A DNA stretch of 64,000 nucleotides. Source: CAVQCJ01 sp963771835 (GTDB taxonomy: Bacteria; Actinomycetota; Actinomycetes; Prado026). Position numbers and translations under genes: made by a program. The stretch is from contig CAVYVA010000001.1 of assembly GCA_963771835.1 (NCBI GenBank), positions 1,116,001 through 1,180,000 of the forward strand. The letters are read 5' to 3'. The stretch's first letter is position 1. The number at the start of each line of letters is the position of its first letter. Of the stretch, positions 1 through 9,451 are shown piece after piece. The notes under the pieces are model-generated. The model worked only from the letters and a program-made list of their open reading frames with translations, did not search any database and was not told where the DNA came from.

Positions 1-1198
1 CCCGGGTGGGGATGACCGCCACCCGCAGACCGCCGGCCCTGGCGTACTCCGCGGCCGCCTCGGCCACCGCCACGGTGTCCCGGTCGTCCGGCAGCACGAC
101 GACCTCGTCGGAGTGCGCCTGCTGGACCGCCAGCAGGACGTCGCGCGTAGCCGGCCGCCGGCCCGGCGAACCGGCCGCGGACTCGACCACCAGCGCGCCG
201 CACGCCAGGGCGAGCTCGGCCAGGCCGCGTCCCGGGAGCAGGGCGACCACGGTTCTGGTCCCCGGCGCCCGGGCGGCCTGCTGCCGGGCGACCTGCTCCC
301 CGAAGTGCGTGACCTTGATCCGGTACGGGCGTCCGGCCCGTACCCCGGCCTCGATCGCGGCGCCGACGTCGTCGACGTGGACGTGGACGTTCCACAGTCC
401 GTCGCCACCGACGACCAGCAGCGAGTCGCCGAGCCCGGCCAGGCTCGCCTTGAGGCCGTTGGTGGCCTGCTCGTCGGCCTCCAGCAGGAACATCACCTCG
501 AACGCCGGGCCGCCCCGGTACGCATCTGCGGCCCCGGCGAGCGGCGCCGTGAGCTGGGGCTGTGCCATCCGGGACGGCGCCGCGGCGGGGCGCTGCCCGG
601 TCATGGTCTGGACGAGGGCGTCCAGCACGACGGTCAGGCCACGGCCACCCGCGTCCACCACGCCGGCCGCACGGAGCACGTCGAGCAGCTCAGGGGTGCG
701 TTCGAGGGCCTGGTGGGCGCCGTGGGCAGCGGCCCTGACCACCTCGGCGGTGCCACCCTCGGTCGCGCGGGCCGACTCGGCCGCGACCCGGGCCACGGTC
801 AGGATCGTCCCCTCGACCGGCTGGGCCACTGCGGCGTACCCGGACCGCGCCGCATGCTCCAGCGCCGTGCGCAGGGCCTCGGCCGGGTCGGTCCCGGCGC
901 GGGTCCCGACGAGGGCGTCAACGGCGCCCCTGAGCAGCTGGCTGAGGATCACACCGGAGTTGCCGCGGGCGCCGAGCAGAGCCCCGTGCGCGAGCGTGCG
1001 CAGGTCGGCGGCCACGTCGCCGTCGTCCGGACGGGTGGCCAGCTCCTCGACCGCGGACTCCACGGTGAGGAACAGGTTGGTGCCGGTGTCTCCGTCGGGC
1101 ACCGGGTAGACGTTCAGCGCATCGATCTCCTCGCGGGCACGGCCGAGCGCCTCCAGGGCGTCCCGGGACCCGCGCCGGACGGTCGGGCCGTCGAGCAT
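1..1198 (-). CDS. DAK2-domain (YloV/FakA-like) protein, C-terminus cut off by the window edge
   Basis: The reading frame is open from an ATG at 1198 to the left edge, about 399 residues, so the 3' end is missing. Near the N-terminus lie the DhaL/DAK2 signatures NVYPVPDGDTGTNL (Mg-ADP-binding aspartates) and GARGNSGVILSQLLRG. The later part resembles the C-terminal half of YloV-type proteins. The family includes FakA, which phosphorylates fatty acids held by a FakB carrier; many actinobacterial members next to recG and rpmB are uncharacterised, so I infer a kinase-like role only. It diverges from rpmB across about 230 bp that must carry both promoters. Confidence 0.85.
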   Translation of the reverse strand, partial: MLDGPTVRRGSRDALEALGRAREEIDALNVYPVPDGDTGTNLFLTVESAVEELATRPDDGDVAADLRTLAHGALLGARGNSGVILSQLLRGAVDALVGTRAGTDPAEALRTALEHAARSGYAAVAQPVEGTILTVARVAAESARATEGGTAEVVRAAAHGAHQALERTPELLDVLRAAGVVDAGGRGLTVVLDALVQTMTGQRPAAAPSRMAQPQLTAPLAGAADAYRGGPAFEVMFLLEADEQATNGLKASLAGLGDSLLVVGGDGLWNVHVHVDDVGAAIEAGVRAGRPYRIKVTHFGEQVARQQAARAPGTRTVVALLPGRGLAELALACGALVVESAAGSPGRRPATRDVLLAVQQAHSDEVVVLPDDRDTVAVAEAAAEYARAGGLRVAVIPTR

Positions 1199-1431
1199 CG
1201 GCACCCCTTCCGTCCAGGGCCGCATGGGCCGAGCCGCGTGCCCGCAGGGTAGCCGCGTTCCACCGTCGCGCTCGGGTCGTCGCCTCACCCCGGCTCCTCG
1301 CCTCGCCGCTGTGTTGGCGTCGGTGGAGGCGCGTCAGGTACCCTCGGCGGGCCGACCGGGGTCCCCGGGTCGCGCATCCCGATGCGCCGGCGATCCGTCC
1401 GTCCCTGCGAATGTGCTGGAGAGTGTCGACC

Positions 1432-1617
1432 GTGGCTGCCAACTGCGAGGTCTGCGGCAAGGGGCCGGGCTTCGGCAACAGCATCTCCCACTCGCACCGC
1501 CGCACCCGCCGCCGCTGGAACCCGAACATCCAGACGGTGCGCGCCGTCGTCGGCGGTGCCCCGAAGCGGCTGAACGTCTGCACCTCGTGCATCAAGGCCG
1601 GCAAGGTCACTCGCTAG
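1432..1617 (+). CDS. rpmB: 50S ribosomal protein L28, zinc-binding (C+) form
   Basis: This 61-residue protein starts VAANCEVCGKGPGFGN and ends CTSCIKAGKVTR. It is a component of the large ribosomal subunit. Two CxxC pairs mark the zinc-binding version; many actinobacteria also keep a cysteine-free paralogue induced by zinc limitation, which is not in this window. I chose the GTG at 1432 over the upstream ATG at 1411 because GGAGAG lies 8 bases before it and the protein then has the usual length. It converges on thiL with only a 9-base gap. Confidence 0.95.
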   Translation: MAANCEVCGKGPGFGNSISHSHRRTRRRWNPNIQTVRAVVGGAPKRLNVCTSCIKAGKVTR

Positions 1618-1626
1618 CCCGACGCG

Positions 1627-2636
1627 CTAGACGCTGAAGTGCCGCCACCCGCCCGGACCCTCGTACGCCCCTGCCGGTAGCCCGGCGACCGTCACCCGGT
1701 GCTGCGCCGAGTCGTCGTCAGCGGTGGCCCCGGCCCAGGCGAGCACCTCCCCGACCACCGTCCAACCCTTCGGCACCGCCTTGGCCGAGGGGAACGTCGC
1801 AGCCAGCGCGTGGTCCTCGCCCCCGGTCAGCACCCACTCGAGCGGGTCCTTGCCCAGCGCCGCCGCCGCGTCCCGCACCGGCGCTGCGACCTCCAGCGCC
1901 GCGACCTCGAGCCGCACCGCCACCCCGGACGCCACCGCGACGTGCGCCAGGTCGCCGAGCAGCCCGTCGCTCACGTCGACCATCGCGGTCGCCCCGGCCA
2001 GGGCGGCCTTCGGCCCGGCCTCGTACACCGGCTCCGGCCGCCGGTGCGCAGCCACCAGCACCCGCGGCGACCGGAAGCCCCGGCTCAGCACCGCGAACCC
2101 GGCGGCGGACCAGCCCAGCCGGCCGACCATCGCGACCACGTCGCCGGCCCGCGCGCCCGCCCTGGTCACCGGCTCGCGGCCGTCCAGCGAGCCCAGCGCG
2201 GTGACCGAGACGACGACGTGCTCGCCGGCCACCACGTCGCCGCCGACGACCGCGGCCCCCGCCCGGGCCGCCTCGGCCGCCAGACCGTCGGCCAGGCCGA
2301 GCGCCCACGCGGTCGGCAGGCCGGCCGGCGCGGCGAGCCCGACCAGCAGCGCGGTCGGCCTGGCCCCCATCGCCGCGATGTCGGCGAGGTTCTGCGCAGC
2401 CGCCTTGTGCCCCACGTCCACCGCCTCGGACCAGTCGCGGCGGAAATGGACGCCCTCGACCAGCAGGTCGGTCGTGGCCACCACGCGGCCGTCGCTCGCG
2501 GCGACGACGCCGCGTCGTCGCCGGGTCCGAGGAGCACTTCCGGGCTGGACGGGAGCCGCTGCACGATCGCGGCTACGAGCGCGGTCTCGCCGGTCTCGCC
2601 GACCGTGCCGCCGCCGGTTCCCGCCATGCCCGTCAT
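1627..2636 (-). CDS. thiL: Thiamine-monophosphate kinase, one frameshift as read
   Basis: ThiL makes thiamine diphosphate from thiamine monophosphate and ATP. The N-terminal part (ATG at 2636, with an alternative at 2627) reads GETALVAAIVQRL and LGPGDDAA, the family's ATP/Mg-binding motif. The frame then changes near 2500, and the rest (VATTDLLVEGVHFRRDWS to the stop at 1627) is a normal ThiL of about 336 residues in total. One missing G in the stretch after GDDAA, where GCGGCGTCGTCGCC would be GCGGCGGTCGTCGCC, explains the shift. Because the rest is perfectly conserved, I think this is a sequencing error. It is divergent from the Lrp-type gene. Confidence 0.88.
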
Positions 2637-2722
2637 GCTGTCATCTCCCGGGCCTGCTGCCCGTGCCGCGGACCCGGTAGCCTCCACGCGTCAGCGCGAT
2701 GGAGCACAGCGGGAGGCAGATC

Positions 2723-2959
2723 GTGGTGGTCCAGGCGTACATCTTGATCCAGACCGAGGTCGGCAAGGCGGCGGACGTCGCGACCGGGATCGCCCAGATC
2801 GCCGGGGTGACCCTCGCCGAGGACGTGACCGGCCCCTACGACGTGATCGTGCGTGCCGAGGCGAAGAGCGTCGACGAGCTGGGCAAGCTGGTGCTCGCCA
2901 AGGTCCAGGCGGTCCCCGGCATCACCCGCACCCTCACCTGCCCGGTGGTCCACCTCTGA
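2723..2959 (+). CDS. Small Lrp/AsnC ligand-binding (RAM) domain protein without DNA-binding domain
   Basis: The protein is about 78 residues (VVQAYILIQTEVGKAAD to TCPVVHL). It is the stand-alone regulation-of-amino-acid-metabolism domain found in Lrp regulators, with no helix-turn-helix before it. GGAGG at 2712-2716 favours GTG 2723 or 2726 as start rather than the ATG at 2699. Such proteins are common beside thiL and ddl in actinobacteria and probably oligomerise and sense small molecules; the ligand cannot be told from sequence. It is followed after 7 bases by the DUF3515 gene, so the two are likely co-transcribed. Confidence 0.85.
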   Translation: MVVQAYILIQTEVGKAADVATGIAQIAGVTLAEDVTGPYDVIVRAEAKSVDELGKLVLAKVQAVPGITRTLTCPVVHL

Positions 2960-2966
2960 GTCGATC

Positions 2967-3494
2967 GTGACGGGTTCCGAGCCGACCGGTTCCGAGCCCG
3001 CCGCGTCCAGCCCAAGGCTGAGCCGCGTCGTGCTCATCGTGTTCGTCGCCGGGGTGGTCGTGCTCGGCCTCGTCTCCGCCGTGCTGCTGCGGTCCCGACC
3101 GGTGCGGGTCGTCGTCCCGGACGCCCGCGGCGCAGCTGCCGACGCCTGTCACCGGCTGCACGGGAGGTTGCCCGCGACCGTGGCCGGCCAGCCCCGGCTG
3201 GGCACCGACCCGGTGTCCGACCAGACCGCGGCCTGGGGTGGCGCCCCGATCGTCCTGCGCTGCGGGGTCGGAGCCCCAGCAGGTCTGCAGCCGACCAGCG
3301 ACCTGACCACGATCGACGGGATCGACTGGTTCGCCGAGCCGGTGGACGGCGGCTCGCGCTACACGACGGTCGGCCGGGTGGCCGACATCGAGGTTTCGGT
3401 GCCGCGGGACTACCAGCCCGCCGCGGACGTGCTGGTCGAGCTCGGGCCGGTGATCGGTGCCGCCGACCCCGCCCTGGCCGCCCCGTCCCCCTGA
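2967..3494 (+). CDS. DUF3515 membrane-anchored protein
   Basis: The 175-residue protein starts at GTG 2967, 7 bases after the Lrp-domain gene. Residues about 18-37 (VVLIVFVAGVVVLGLVSAVL) are a single membrane segment, followed by an extracytoplasmic domain with two cysteines (ACHRLHG and LRCGVG) that could form a disulfide. The domain matches the actinobacterial DUF3515 family, which is usually encoded beside ddl and thiL. No function is known. It converges with ddl. Confidence 0.82.
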   Translation: MTGSEPTGSEPAASSPRLSRVVLIVFVAGVVVLGLVSAVLLRSRPVRVVVPDARGAAADACHRLHGRLPATVAGQPRLGTDPVSDQTAAWGGAPIVLRCGVGAPAGLQPTSDLTTIDGIDWFAEPVDGGSRYTTVGRVADIEVSVPRDYQPAADVLVELGPVIGAADPALAAPSP

Positions 3495-3516
3495 CCAGCG
3501 GCCGGTCCGCGGCGGC

Positions 3517-4650
3517 TCAGCGCAGACCGCGGCGCTTGCGGAGGGCGGAGCGGATCAGGCGGTCCACGAGGGCGGGGTACGGGACGCCGCTGGCGGCCCA
3601 CAGCATCGGGAACATCGACACCGGCGTGAACCCTGGGATCGTGTTCAGCTCGTTGACCGTGACTGTGCCGTCCGGCGCCACGAAGAAGTCCACGCGCGCG
3701 AAGCCCTCGCAGTCCAGCGCGCGGAAGGCCACCGCAGCCATCGCGCGGACGCGTTCGGACACCTCGTCGGGCAGGTCGGCGGGCACGTCCAGCCTGGTCA
3801 CGTCGTCCACCTCGAGGTACTTGGCCTCGAAGTCGTAGAACTCGTGCCCGCCGAGGACGGTGATCTCGCCGCAGACGCTGGTCTCCAGCGACCGTCCGTC
3901 CGCCGACTCGAGCACGCCGCACTCGATCTCGCGGCCGGCCACGGCCTCCTCGACGAGCACCTTGGGGTCGTGCCCCCTGGCCGCCTCGACGGCCCCGGCC
4001 AGGCCGTCCCAGCTCGCGACCCTGCTGACGCCGACGCTGGACCCGGCCCTGGCCGGCTTGACGAACACCGGCAGCCGCAGGCTCGACCTGATCCGCGCCT
4101 CGGTCCCGGCCGACGGCCAGTCCCGGTCCGGCACGACGACGTACGGGCCGACGGGCAGGCCGGCGGCGGCCAGCAGGACCTTCATCACGGACTTGTCCAT
4201 CGCGGCGGCGGAGGCGAGCACCCCGGACCCGACGTAGGGCACGCCGGCGAGCTCCAGCAGCCCCTGCAGCGTGCCGTCCTCGCCGAACGGACCGTGCAGC
4301 AGCGGCAGCACCACGTCGACGTCGCCGAGCACGCGCGGGACGTCGCCGGGCTCGGACACCATCAGGCCGCCGGAGGTCGGGTCGCCCGCGAGGACGACCT
4401 GGGCCCCGCTGCCGTCCACGGCCGGCAGCCGGCCCGAGGTGATGGCCAGCCGGTCCGGGTCGTCGGCCTCGAGCACCCAGCGCCCGTCGGTGGTGATGCC
4501 GATCGGAACCACGTCGTACGCGATCCGGTCGATCGCCCGGAGCACGCTGCCGGCGCTGATGCACGAGATCGCGTGCTCGCTGGAGCGACCGCCGAAGACC
4601 ACAGCGACGCGCGGGCGGCCACCGCTTGCCGGTGGTGAGGAGTCGGCCAT
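3517..4650 (-). CDS. ddl: D-alanine--D-alanine ligase
   Basis: The 377-residue enzyme joins two D-alanines for peptidoglycan precursors using ATP. The N-terminus VAVVFGGRSSEHAISC is the Ddl signature (GGxSxEH). It is followed by the ATP-grasp domain (VFVKPARAGSSVGVSRV, VLVEEAVAGREIECGVL) and the metal/product site ending NELNTIPGF. The length is normal and the frame intact. It is divergent from the trans-sulfuration gene, with only 35 bases between the starts. Confidence 0.95.
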   Translation of the reverse strand: MADSSPPASGGRPRVAVVFGGRSSEHAISCISAGSVLRAIDRIAYDVVPIGITTDGRWVLEADDPDRLAITSGRLPAVDGSGAQVVLAGDPTSGGLMVSEPGDVPRVLGDVDVVLPLLHGPFGEDGTLQGLLELAGVPYVGSGVLASAAAMDKSVMKVLLAAAGLPVGPYVVVPDRDWPSAGTEARIRSSLRLPVFVKPARAGSSVGVSRVASWDGLAGAVEAARGHDPKVLVEEAVAGREIECGVLESADGRSLETSVCGEITVLGGHEFYDFEAKYLEVDDVTRLDVPADLPDEVSERVRAMAAVAFRALDCEGFARVDFFVAPDGTVTVNELNTIPGFTPVSMFPMLWAASGVPYPALVDRLIRSALRKRRGLR

Positions 4651-4685
4651 CGTCGGCGACCCTACCGGGCGCGATACTGCCGGTC

Positions 4686-5775
4686 ATGCCGACCGCGCAG
4701 CCGCTCCCGCAGCCCCCGGACCGCCTCGCTCTCGCCACCCGGGTGGTGGCGTCCGGCCGCCCGCCACGGATCCCGGACGCCGCGTTGGGCGTCCCGGTCA
4801 CGTTCGCCTCCACGTACGTCGCCGGCGGCGAGGTGGAGTACGGGCGGTACGGCAACCCGACCTGGACCGCGCTCGAGACGGTGCTCGGCGACCTCGAGGG
4901 CGGCTGGGCGCTCGCGTTCGCCTCCGGGTTGGCGGCCGCTTCGGCGGTGCTGTCGTTGCTGCCCGAGGGCGGCACCGCGGTGGCACCGGACAACGCGTAC
5001 TCCGGGACGCTGTCCCTGATCCGGGAACGGGTCGACGCCGGCCGGGCCAAGGTTCGCGCGGTCGAGGTGTCCGACACGGCGGCGACGGTGGCCGCCGCCC
5101 AGGGCGCCGACATCGTGTGGCTGGAGTCGCCGACGAACCCGCGGCTGGACGTCGCCGACCTGCCGACGCTGGTGTCGGCCGCACACGCGCGCGGGGCACG
5201 GGTCGTGGTCGACAACACGTTCGCCACCCCGGTCCTGCAACGCCCGCTGGAGGTGGGGGCCGACCTCGTCGTGCACAGCGCGACCAAGCTGCTGGCCGGG
5301 CACTCCGACGTGCAGATGGGCATCGTGTGCGGGCGGGACGAGAGCCTGCTGGCCCGCCTGGGCGAGCACCGCCGCCTGCATGGCGCCATCCCCGGTCCCA
5401 TGGAGGCGTGGCTGACGCTGCGCGGGATCCGGACCCTGGCGCTGCGCGTGGCCCGCGCCCAGGAGACGGCGCAGACCCTGGTGCCGCGACTGGCCGCGCA
5501 CCCGGCCGTGTCGCTGGTCCGCTACCCGGGGTCGGGGACGATCGTGTCGATCGAGCTGGCCGGCGGCCGCGCCGCCGCCGACGCGCCTCGCCGCGGGCGT
5601 ACGGCTGTGGGTGCACGCGACGAGCCTGGGCGGGGTGGAGTCCACCCTGGAGCGACGTCGCCGCTGGGAGTCCGAGAGCGAGGCGGTGAGCGAGTCGCTG
5701 GTCCGGATGTCGGTCGGGATCGAGGACGCCGAGGACCTCTGGTCGGACCTGGCGGCCGCCCTGGACCGGGTGTGA
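4686..5775 (+). CDS. Cys/Met-metabolism PLP-dependent enzyme (cystathionine gamma-lyase/synthase family), one frameshift as read
   Basis: This is a trans-sulfuration enzyme of about 362 residues. It shows the substrate/PLP region YGRYGNPTWTALE, the glycine-rich FASGLAAASAVL, the aspartate-bearing VVVDNTFATPVLQ and the PLP-lysine motif HSATKLLAGHSD. One extra C near 5586-5587 (GACGCGCCTCGC) breaks the frame 60 codons before the end; across it the normal C-terminus SLGGVESTLERRRRW and the stop at 5775 follow. Which reaction it performs (gamma-lyase, gamma-synthase or beta-lyase) cannot be decided by eye. It sits between ddl and gpsA on the opposite strand to both. Confidence 0.85.
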
Positions 5776-5780
5776 CCCGG

Positions 5781-6789
5781 CTAGGCCGGCGCCTGCTCGG
5801 CCTTCGCGTCCCTGGTCATCAGCGAGCGGGCCATCTCCCGCGGAGCGAGTCCCTCGTGCACGGCCTGGACGACGGCTTCGGTGATCGGCATGTCGACGCC
5901 GTGCGCGTTCGCCAGCTCGAGGATCGGACGGCAGGACTTGACGCCCTCGCAGGTCTGCCGCATCGCCGCGATCGCCTCCTCGGCGCGTCATCCCGCTCCC
6001 GAGGTTCACCCCGAACGTGCGGTTGCGCGACAGCGGCGACGTGCACGTCGCGATCAGGTCCCCCAGACCGGCCAGCCCGGCGAACGTCATCGGGTCCGCA
6101 CCGAGCGCCACACCCAGCCGGGCCATCTCGGCCAGCCCGCGCGTGATCAACGACGCCTGCGCGTTCTCGCCGAAGCCCAGCCCGACCGCCACCCCGTTCG
6201 CGATCGCGATCACGTTCTTGACCGACCCGCCGAGCTCGGTCCCCACCACGTCCGGGTTGGTGTACGGCCGGAAGTACGGCGTCAGGCAGGCCTGCTGGAC
6301 CCGCCGGGCGGTGTCCGCGTCGGTGCACGCCACCACCGTCGCCGCCGGCTGCCGCTGCATGATCTCCCGGGCCAGGTTCGGCCCGGACACCACCGCGACC
6401 CGGCTGTCCGGTACCCGGGCGACCTCGGCGACGACCTCGCTCATGCGTCGCATGGTGCCAAGCTCGATGCCCTTCATGAGGCTGACCAGCACCGCGTCGG
6501 GCGGCAGCAGCTCGCGCCAGCCGGCCAGCGCCGCGCGCAGCGCCTGCGCGGGTACGGCCAGCACGACCAGGTCGGCACCGGACAGCGCCGCCGCGGGGTC
6601 GGCGGTCGCGTGCACGCTGTCGGGGAGCCGGATCCCGGGGTGGTACCCGGAGTTCTCGCGGCTGGACTCGATCGTCGCGGCCAGGCCGGGGTCCTTCCCC
6701 CAGAGCGCGACCTGTCCCCCGGCGTCCGCCAGCACCATGCCGAACGCGGTCCCCCAGGAGCCGCTGCCCATCACCGCGGACCGGGTCAC
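5781..6789 (-). CDS. gpsA: NAD(P)-dependent glycerol-3-phosphate dehydrogenase, one frameshift as read
   Basis: GpsA reduces dihydroxyacetone phosphate to sn-glycerol-3-phosphate for phospholipid synthesis. The N-terminal Rossmann motif is VMGSGSWGTAFGMVLAD. Further motifs are VSLMKGIE, VSGPNLAREI, the catalytic-lysine region ELGGSVKNVIAIANGVAVG and GLGDLIATCTSPLSRN. One extra base near 5985, after LGSGMT, shifts the frame; the C-terminus MRQTCEGVKSCRPILELAN continues in another frame to the stop at 5781. Total length about 335 residues is normal. The ATG overlaps the plsC stop (ATGA), so plsC and gpsA form one lipid-synthesis operon. gpsA is normally essential, so the shift is probably a sequencing error. 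Confidence 0.9.
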
Positions 6790-7604
6790 GACCGGCGCTC
6801 CGCGTCCGGCTCAGGTCCGGGCACCGCGGGCGGGCGGGCCCGCCGGCGCGGGTGCCGGTCGAGGTGGTAGACCACGTGGGCGTCGCCGGTGGTGGCCAGC
6901 TCCTCGTGCCGGGGGTCCAGCCTGGTCGGCGGAGCGGGCTCGCCCCGCAGCTCGGCGACCAGGTCGGTGACCGCGGCCATGATGCGGTCGGTGGCGACCC
7001 GGAGCGTCGCCGGTTCGGCGGCCGTGCCGCGCAGGTCGGACAGGTCGACCGGCGGACCGACCGTGACCTGCATCAACGCCCGCGGGAACAGGTGCGGGCG
7101 CTTGGAGTACGGGGCGAGCAGGTCCTGCGGGCCCCAGGCGGCCATCGGCACGACCGGGCAGCCGGTCGCCAGCGCGATCCGGGCGGCGCCGGTCTTGCCG
7201 GCCATCGGCCACAGGTCCGGGTCCCTGGTCAGCGTCCCCTCGGCGTACACCACCACGCACTCCCCGCGCTGCACCGCGTCGACCGCGTCACGGAAGGCGT
7301 CCCCGGCGTCGCGGGACTCGCGATAGACCGGGATCTGCCGGGCGCCGCGGAGCACCCGGCGCACGAAGAAGACGTCGAACAGCGACGCCTTGGCCAGGAA
7401 CCGGGGCAGCCGCCCGTTGTCGTACAGGAAATGGGCCACGATCAGCGGGTCGACGTGCGAGATGTGGTTCGGGACGACCACGACGCCACCGGTGGCCGGG
7501 AGCCGCTCGGTGTGCGTCCAGGAGCGCCGCGTGAAGACGGTCAGCACCGGACGGATGACCAGGACCGCGAAGGCGTACCAGGGTTCGGGTCTGCGGCGTG
7601 TCAC
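6786..7604 (-). CDS. plsC: 1-acyl-sn-glycerol-3-phosphate acyltransferase family protein
   Basis: This is a membrane-associated acyltransferase of about 272 residues that acylates lysophosphatidic acid to phosphatidic acid. The HX4D catalytic motif NHISHVD and the substrate motif YAEGTLTRD are present, after a hydrophobic N-terminal segment. I chose the GTG at 7604 because GGAGGT lies 8 bases upstream; more distal ATGs at 7640 and 7667 lack such a site. It overlaps gpsA by 4 bases, the enzyme that supplies glycerol-3-phosphate. It diverges from cofC. Confidence 0.9.
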   Translation of the reverse strand: MTRRRPEPWYAFAVLVIRPVLTVFTRRSWTHTERLPATGGVVVVPNHISHVDPLIVAHFLYDNGRLPRFLAKASLFDVFFVRRVLRGARQIPVYRESRDAGDAFRDAVDAVQRGECVVVYAEGTLTRDPDLWPMAGKTGAARIALATGCPVVPMAAWGPQDLLAPYSKRPHLFPRALMQVTVGPPVDLSDLRGTAAEPATLRVATDRIMAAVTDLVAELRGEPAPPTRLDPRHEELATTGDAHVVYHLDRHPRRRARPPAVPGPEPDAERRS

Positions 7605-7699
7605 CCGGCGGGACCTCCTCGCTCGCTTGGGTCCCGCCATCTTGCTGCCGCCCGAGTCCCGCCGCAAACACCCGCGCGACCAGGGGCCACGATGGGCGC

Positions 7700-8362
7700 A
7701 TGAGCCGGTGGACGGTCCTGGTGCCGGTCAAGGACCTGGCGGTCGGCAAGACCCGGCTGACGCGGTTCGCCGGTCCGGCGAGGCAGGACCTCGCGCTGGC
7801 GTTCGCGGTCGACACCGTCGCAGCCGCCCTCGCCGCCGACGGGGTGGGCGTCGTGCTGGTCGTCACCGACGACGCGCGCGTGGCCGAGCAGGCGCTGACC
7901 GTCGGCGCGCAGGTCGTCGCAGACAGCCCGCGGGCGGGACTCAACCCGGCGCTCGTGCACGGGGCGCAGGTCGCGGCCGGACGCTGGCCCGGCCGCCCGC
8001 TCGCGGCCCTGTCGGCCGACCTCCCGGCGCTGCGCCCGGACGAGCTCGCCTATGCCCTGTTGACCGCGGCGGACCTGCCCGCGGCCTTCGTCGCGGACAC
8101 CGAGGGCACCGGGACCACGCTGCTGACCGCAGCCAACGGGCACGAGCTCGACCCCCGCTTCGGGCACCGCAGCCGCGCCCGGCACAGCGCAGCCGGCGCG
8201 GTCGAGCTGGTGACCGGACCGCTGGCCTCGGTCCGGCGGGACGTGGACACCGAGGTCGACCTGTTCGACGCCGGCCGTCTCGGGCTCGGCGCGCGGACGC
8301 GCGCGGTGCTCGCCGACCTCGCCGGCCAGGACGGGGCACCGGGGCCCGCGCCGCGCGGATAG
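7700..8362 (+). CDS. cofC: CofC/FbiD-type guanylyltransferase of F420 synthesis
   Basis: The 220-residue protein starts MSRWTVLVPVKDLAVGKTRL, the typical N-terminus of CofC/FbiD nucleotidyltransferases (VPVK...KTRL), and has the LSADLPALRPDEL metal-binding region and a FGHRSRARH segment. In actinobacteria this enzyme joins GTP to phosphoenolpyruvate or 2-phospholactate, the activated precursor of the F420 side chain. It implies that the organism makes coenzyme F420; the other fbi genes are not in the window. The cold-shock-like gene follows after 9 bases. Confidence 0.9.
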   Translation: MSRWTVLVPVKDLAVGKTRLTRFAGPARQDLALAFAVDTVAAALAADGVGVVLVVTDDARVAEQALTVGAQVVADSPRAGLNPALVHGAQVAAGRWPGRPLAALSADLPALRPDELAYALLTAADLPAAFVADTEGTGTTLLTAANGHELDPRFGHRSRARHSAAGAVELVTGPLASVRRDVDTEVDLFDAGRLGLGARTRAVLADLAGQDGAPGPAPRG

Positions 8363-8371
8363 CCTGCGACG

Positions 8372-8590
8372 GTGCAGGCGACCGTGCGCACCTTCGACCC
8401 CGCGAGCCGGAGCGGTTCGGTCCTCCTGGACGACGGGGTGGAGCTGCCGTACGACCGCGGCGCGTTCGACGCCGGCGGGCTGCGGCTCGCGCGGGTCGGC
8501 CAGCGGGTCCGCATCCGGGTGGACGACGCCGCGGAGCGCGTGACGTTCCTGACCCTGGCCACACTTCCGGCCGAGCCCGACCCGTCCTGA
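8372..8590 (+). CDS. Small cold-shock-like domain protein
   Basis: This 72-residue protein starts at GTG 8372 (VQATVRTFDPASRSGSVLLDDG). It has the RTFDPASRSGSVLLDDG layout of a cold-shock beta-barrel but lacks the aromatic RNP motifs of true Csp proteins, so nucleic-acid binding is uncertain. It trails cofC by 9 bases and is probably co-transcribed. A strong hairpin follows. Confidence 0.72.
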   Translation: MQATVRTFDPASRSGSVLLDDGVELPYDRGAFDAGGLRLARVGQRVRIRVDDAAERVTFLTLATLPAEPDPS

Positions 8591-8600
8591 CGGGCGGACG

Positions 8601-8639
8601 CCGACGGCCCGGCACCCCTGTCGGGGACCGGGCCGTCGG
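8601..8639. terminator. Bidirectional terminator between the cold-shock-like gene and hup
   Basis: CCGACGGCCCGG at 8601-8612 is the exact inverse of CCGGGCCGTCGG at 8628-8639, and the loop can pair further (CCCC with GGGG). It lies between two convergent genes (stops at 8590 and 8671), so it probably ends transcription from both sides. There is no T-tract, which is usual for actinobacteria. Confidence 0.8.
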
Positions 8640-8670
8640 ACCGTTCGCCGGGCGACCGGCGCCGGAGGGC

Positions 8671-9294
8671 CTAGCGGGTGCGGCGGGCCGGGGCCTTCTT
8701 GGCCGGAGCCTTCTTCGCCGGGGCGCGCCTGACCGCAGCCTTCTTGGCGGGCGCGGCCTTGCGGACCGCAGTCTTGCGGGCCGGAGCCTTGCGGGCCGGG
8801 GCCTTGCGGGCCGGAGCCTTCTTGGCCGGAGCGGCCTTCTTGACCACGGCGCGCTTGGCGGGTGCCGCCTTCCTGGCGGTCGCACGCTTGGCCGGAGCCC
8901 GCTTCACGGGAGCCTTCTTCGCCGCTGCCCGGCGGGCGGGTGCCGCCTTCTTCGCGGCAGCCCTGGCCGGAGCCGCGGCCTTCGCCGGAGCGGCCGGAGC
9001 CGCCTTGGTGAGCTTCTTGGCACCGCTGACGAACGCCTTCAGCTCCGCCCCGGGGCGGAACTTCGGAACCGAGGTCTTGCGGACCTTGACCGTGGCCCCG
9101 GTGCGCGGGTTGCGGGCAGTGCGCGCGCCACGCTCCACCTTCTCGAAGATGCCGAAGCCCGTGATCGCCACCTTCTCCCCGGCCACGACGGTGCGCGTGA
9201 TGGTGTCCAGAACCGCGTCGATCGCGACCTGGGCCTCCCTCTTGCCGACGCCGAGCCGGTCGGCGAGAGCGTCGATGAGCTCGCTCTTGTTCAC
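8671..9294 (-). CDS. hupB: HU-family DNA-binding protein with long histone H1-like tail
   Basis: The 207-residue protein has two parts. Residues 1-95 form a standard HU fold (MNKSELIDALADRLGV, GFGIFEKVERGARTARNPRTG). Residues 96-207 are a low-complexity tail of repeated PAKKA, PARKA and AAKKA units. This is the actinobacterial HupB/Lsr2-era nucleoid protein layout; the basic tail strengthens DNA binding and compaction and in mycobacteria is acetylated and methylated. GGAGAA lies just upstream of the ATG. It stands alone, bounded by a terminator downstream and a 150-bp gap upstream. Confidence 0.95.
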   Translation of the reverse strand: MNKSELIDALADRLGVGKREAQVAIDAVLDTITRTVVAGEKVAITGFGIFEKVERGARTARNPRTGATVKVRKTSVPKFRPGAELKAFVSGAKKLTKAAPAAPAKAAAPARAAAKKAAPARRAAAKKAPVKRAPAKRATARKAAPAKRAVVKKAAPAKKAPARKAPARKAPARKTAVRKAAPAKKAAVRRAPAKKAPAKKAPARRTR

Positions 9295-9451
9295 TACTTC
9301 TCCTAGGGAATGTCCACGTCGAGCCGATGCCCGACCGGGGGAACGCTATGACCAAACACGCTCCGGAGACAAACACCGGCGCGGCGGAACGTCCTTGTGT
9401 CGCAAGGGGTTTGTGGGTCACGGGTCTGCCACGGACACCCCTGCGCGTCGG

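Noticed and set aside
1411..1431. ATG at 1411 as start of rpmB
   Set aside because: It would add seven residues before the conserved N-terminus and would place the GGAGAG ribosome site inside the gene; GTG 1432 fits better.
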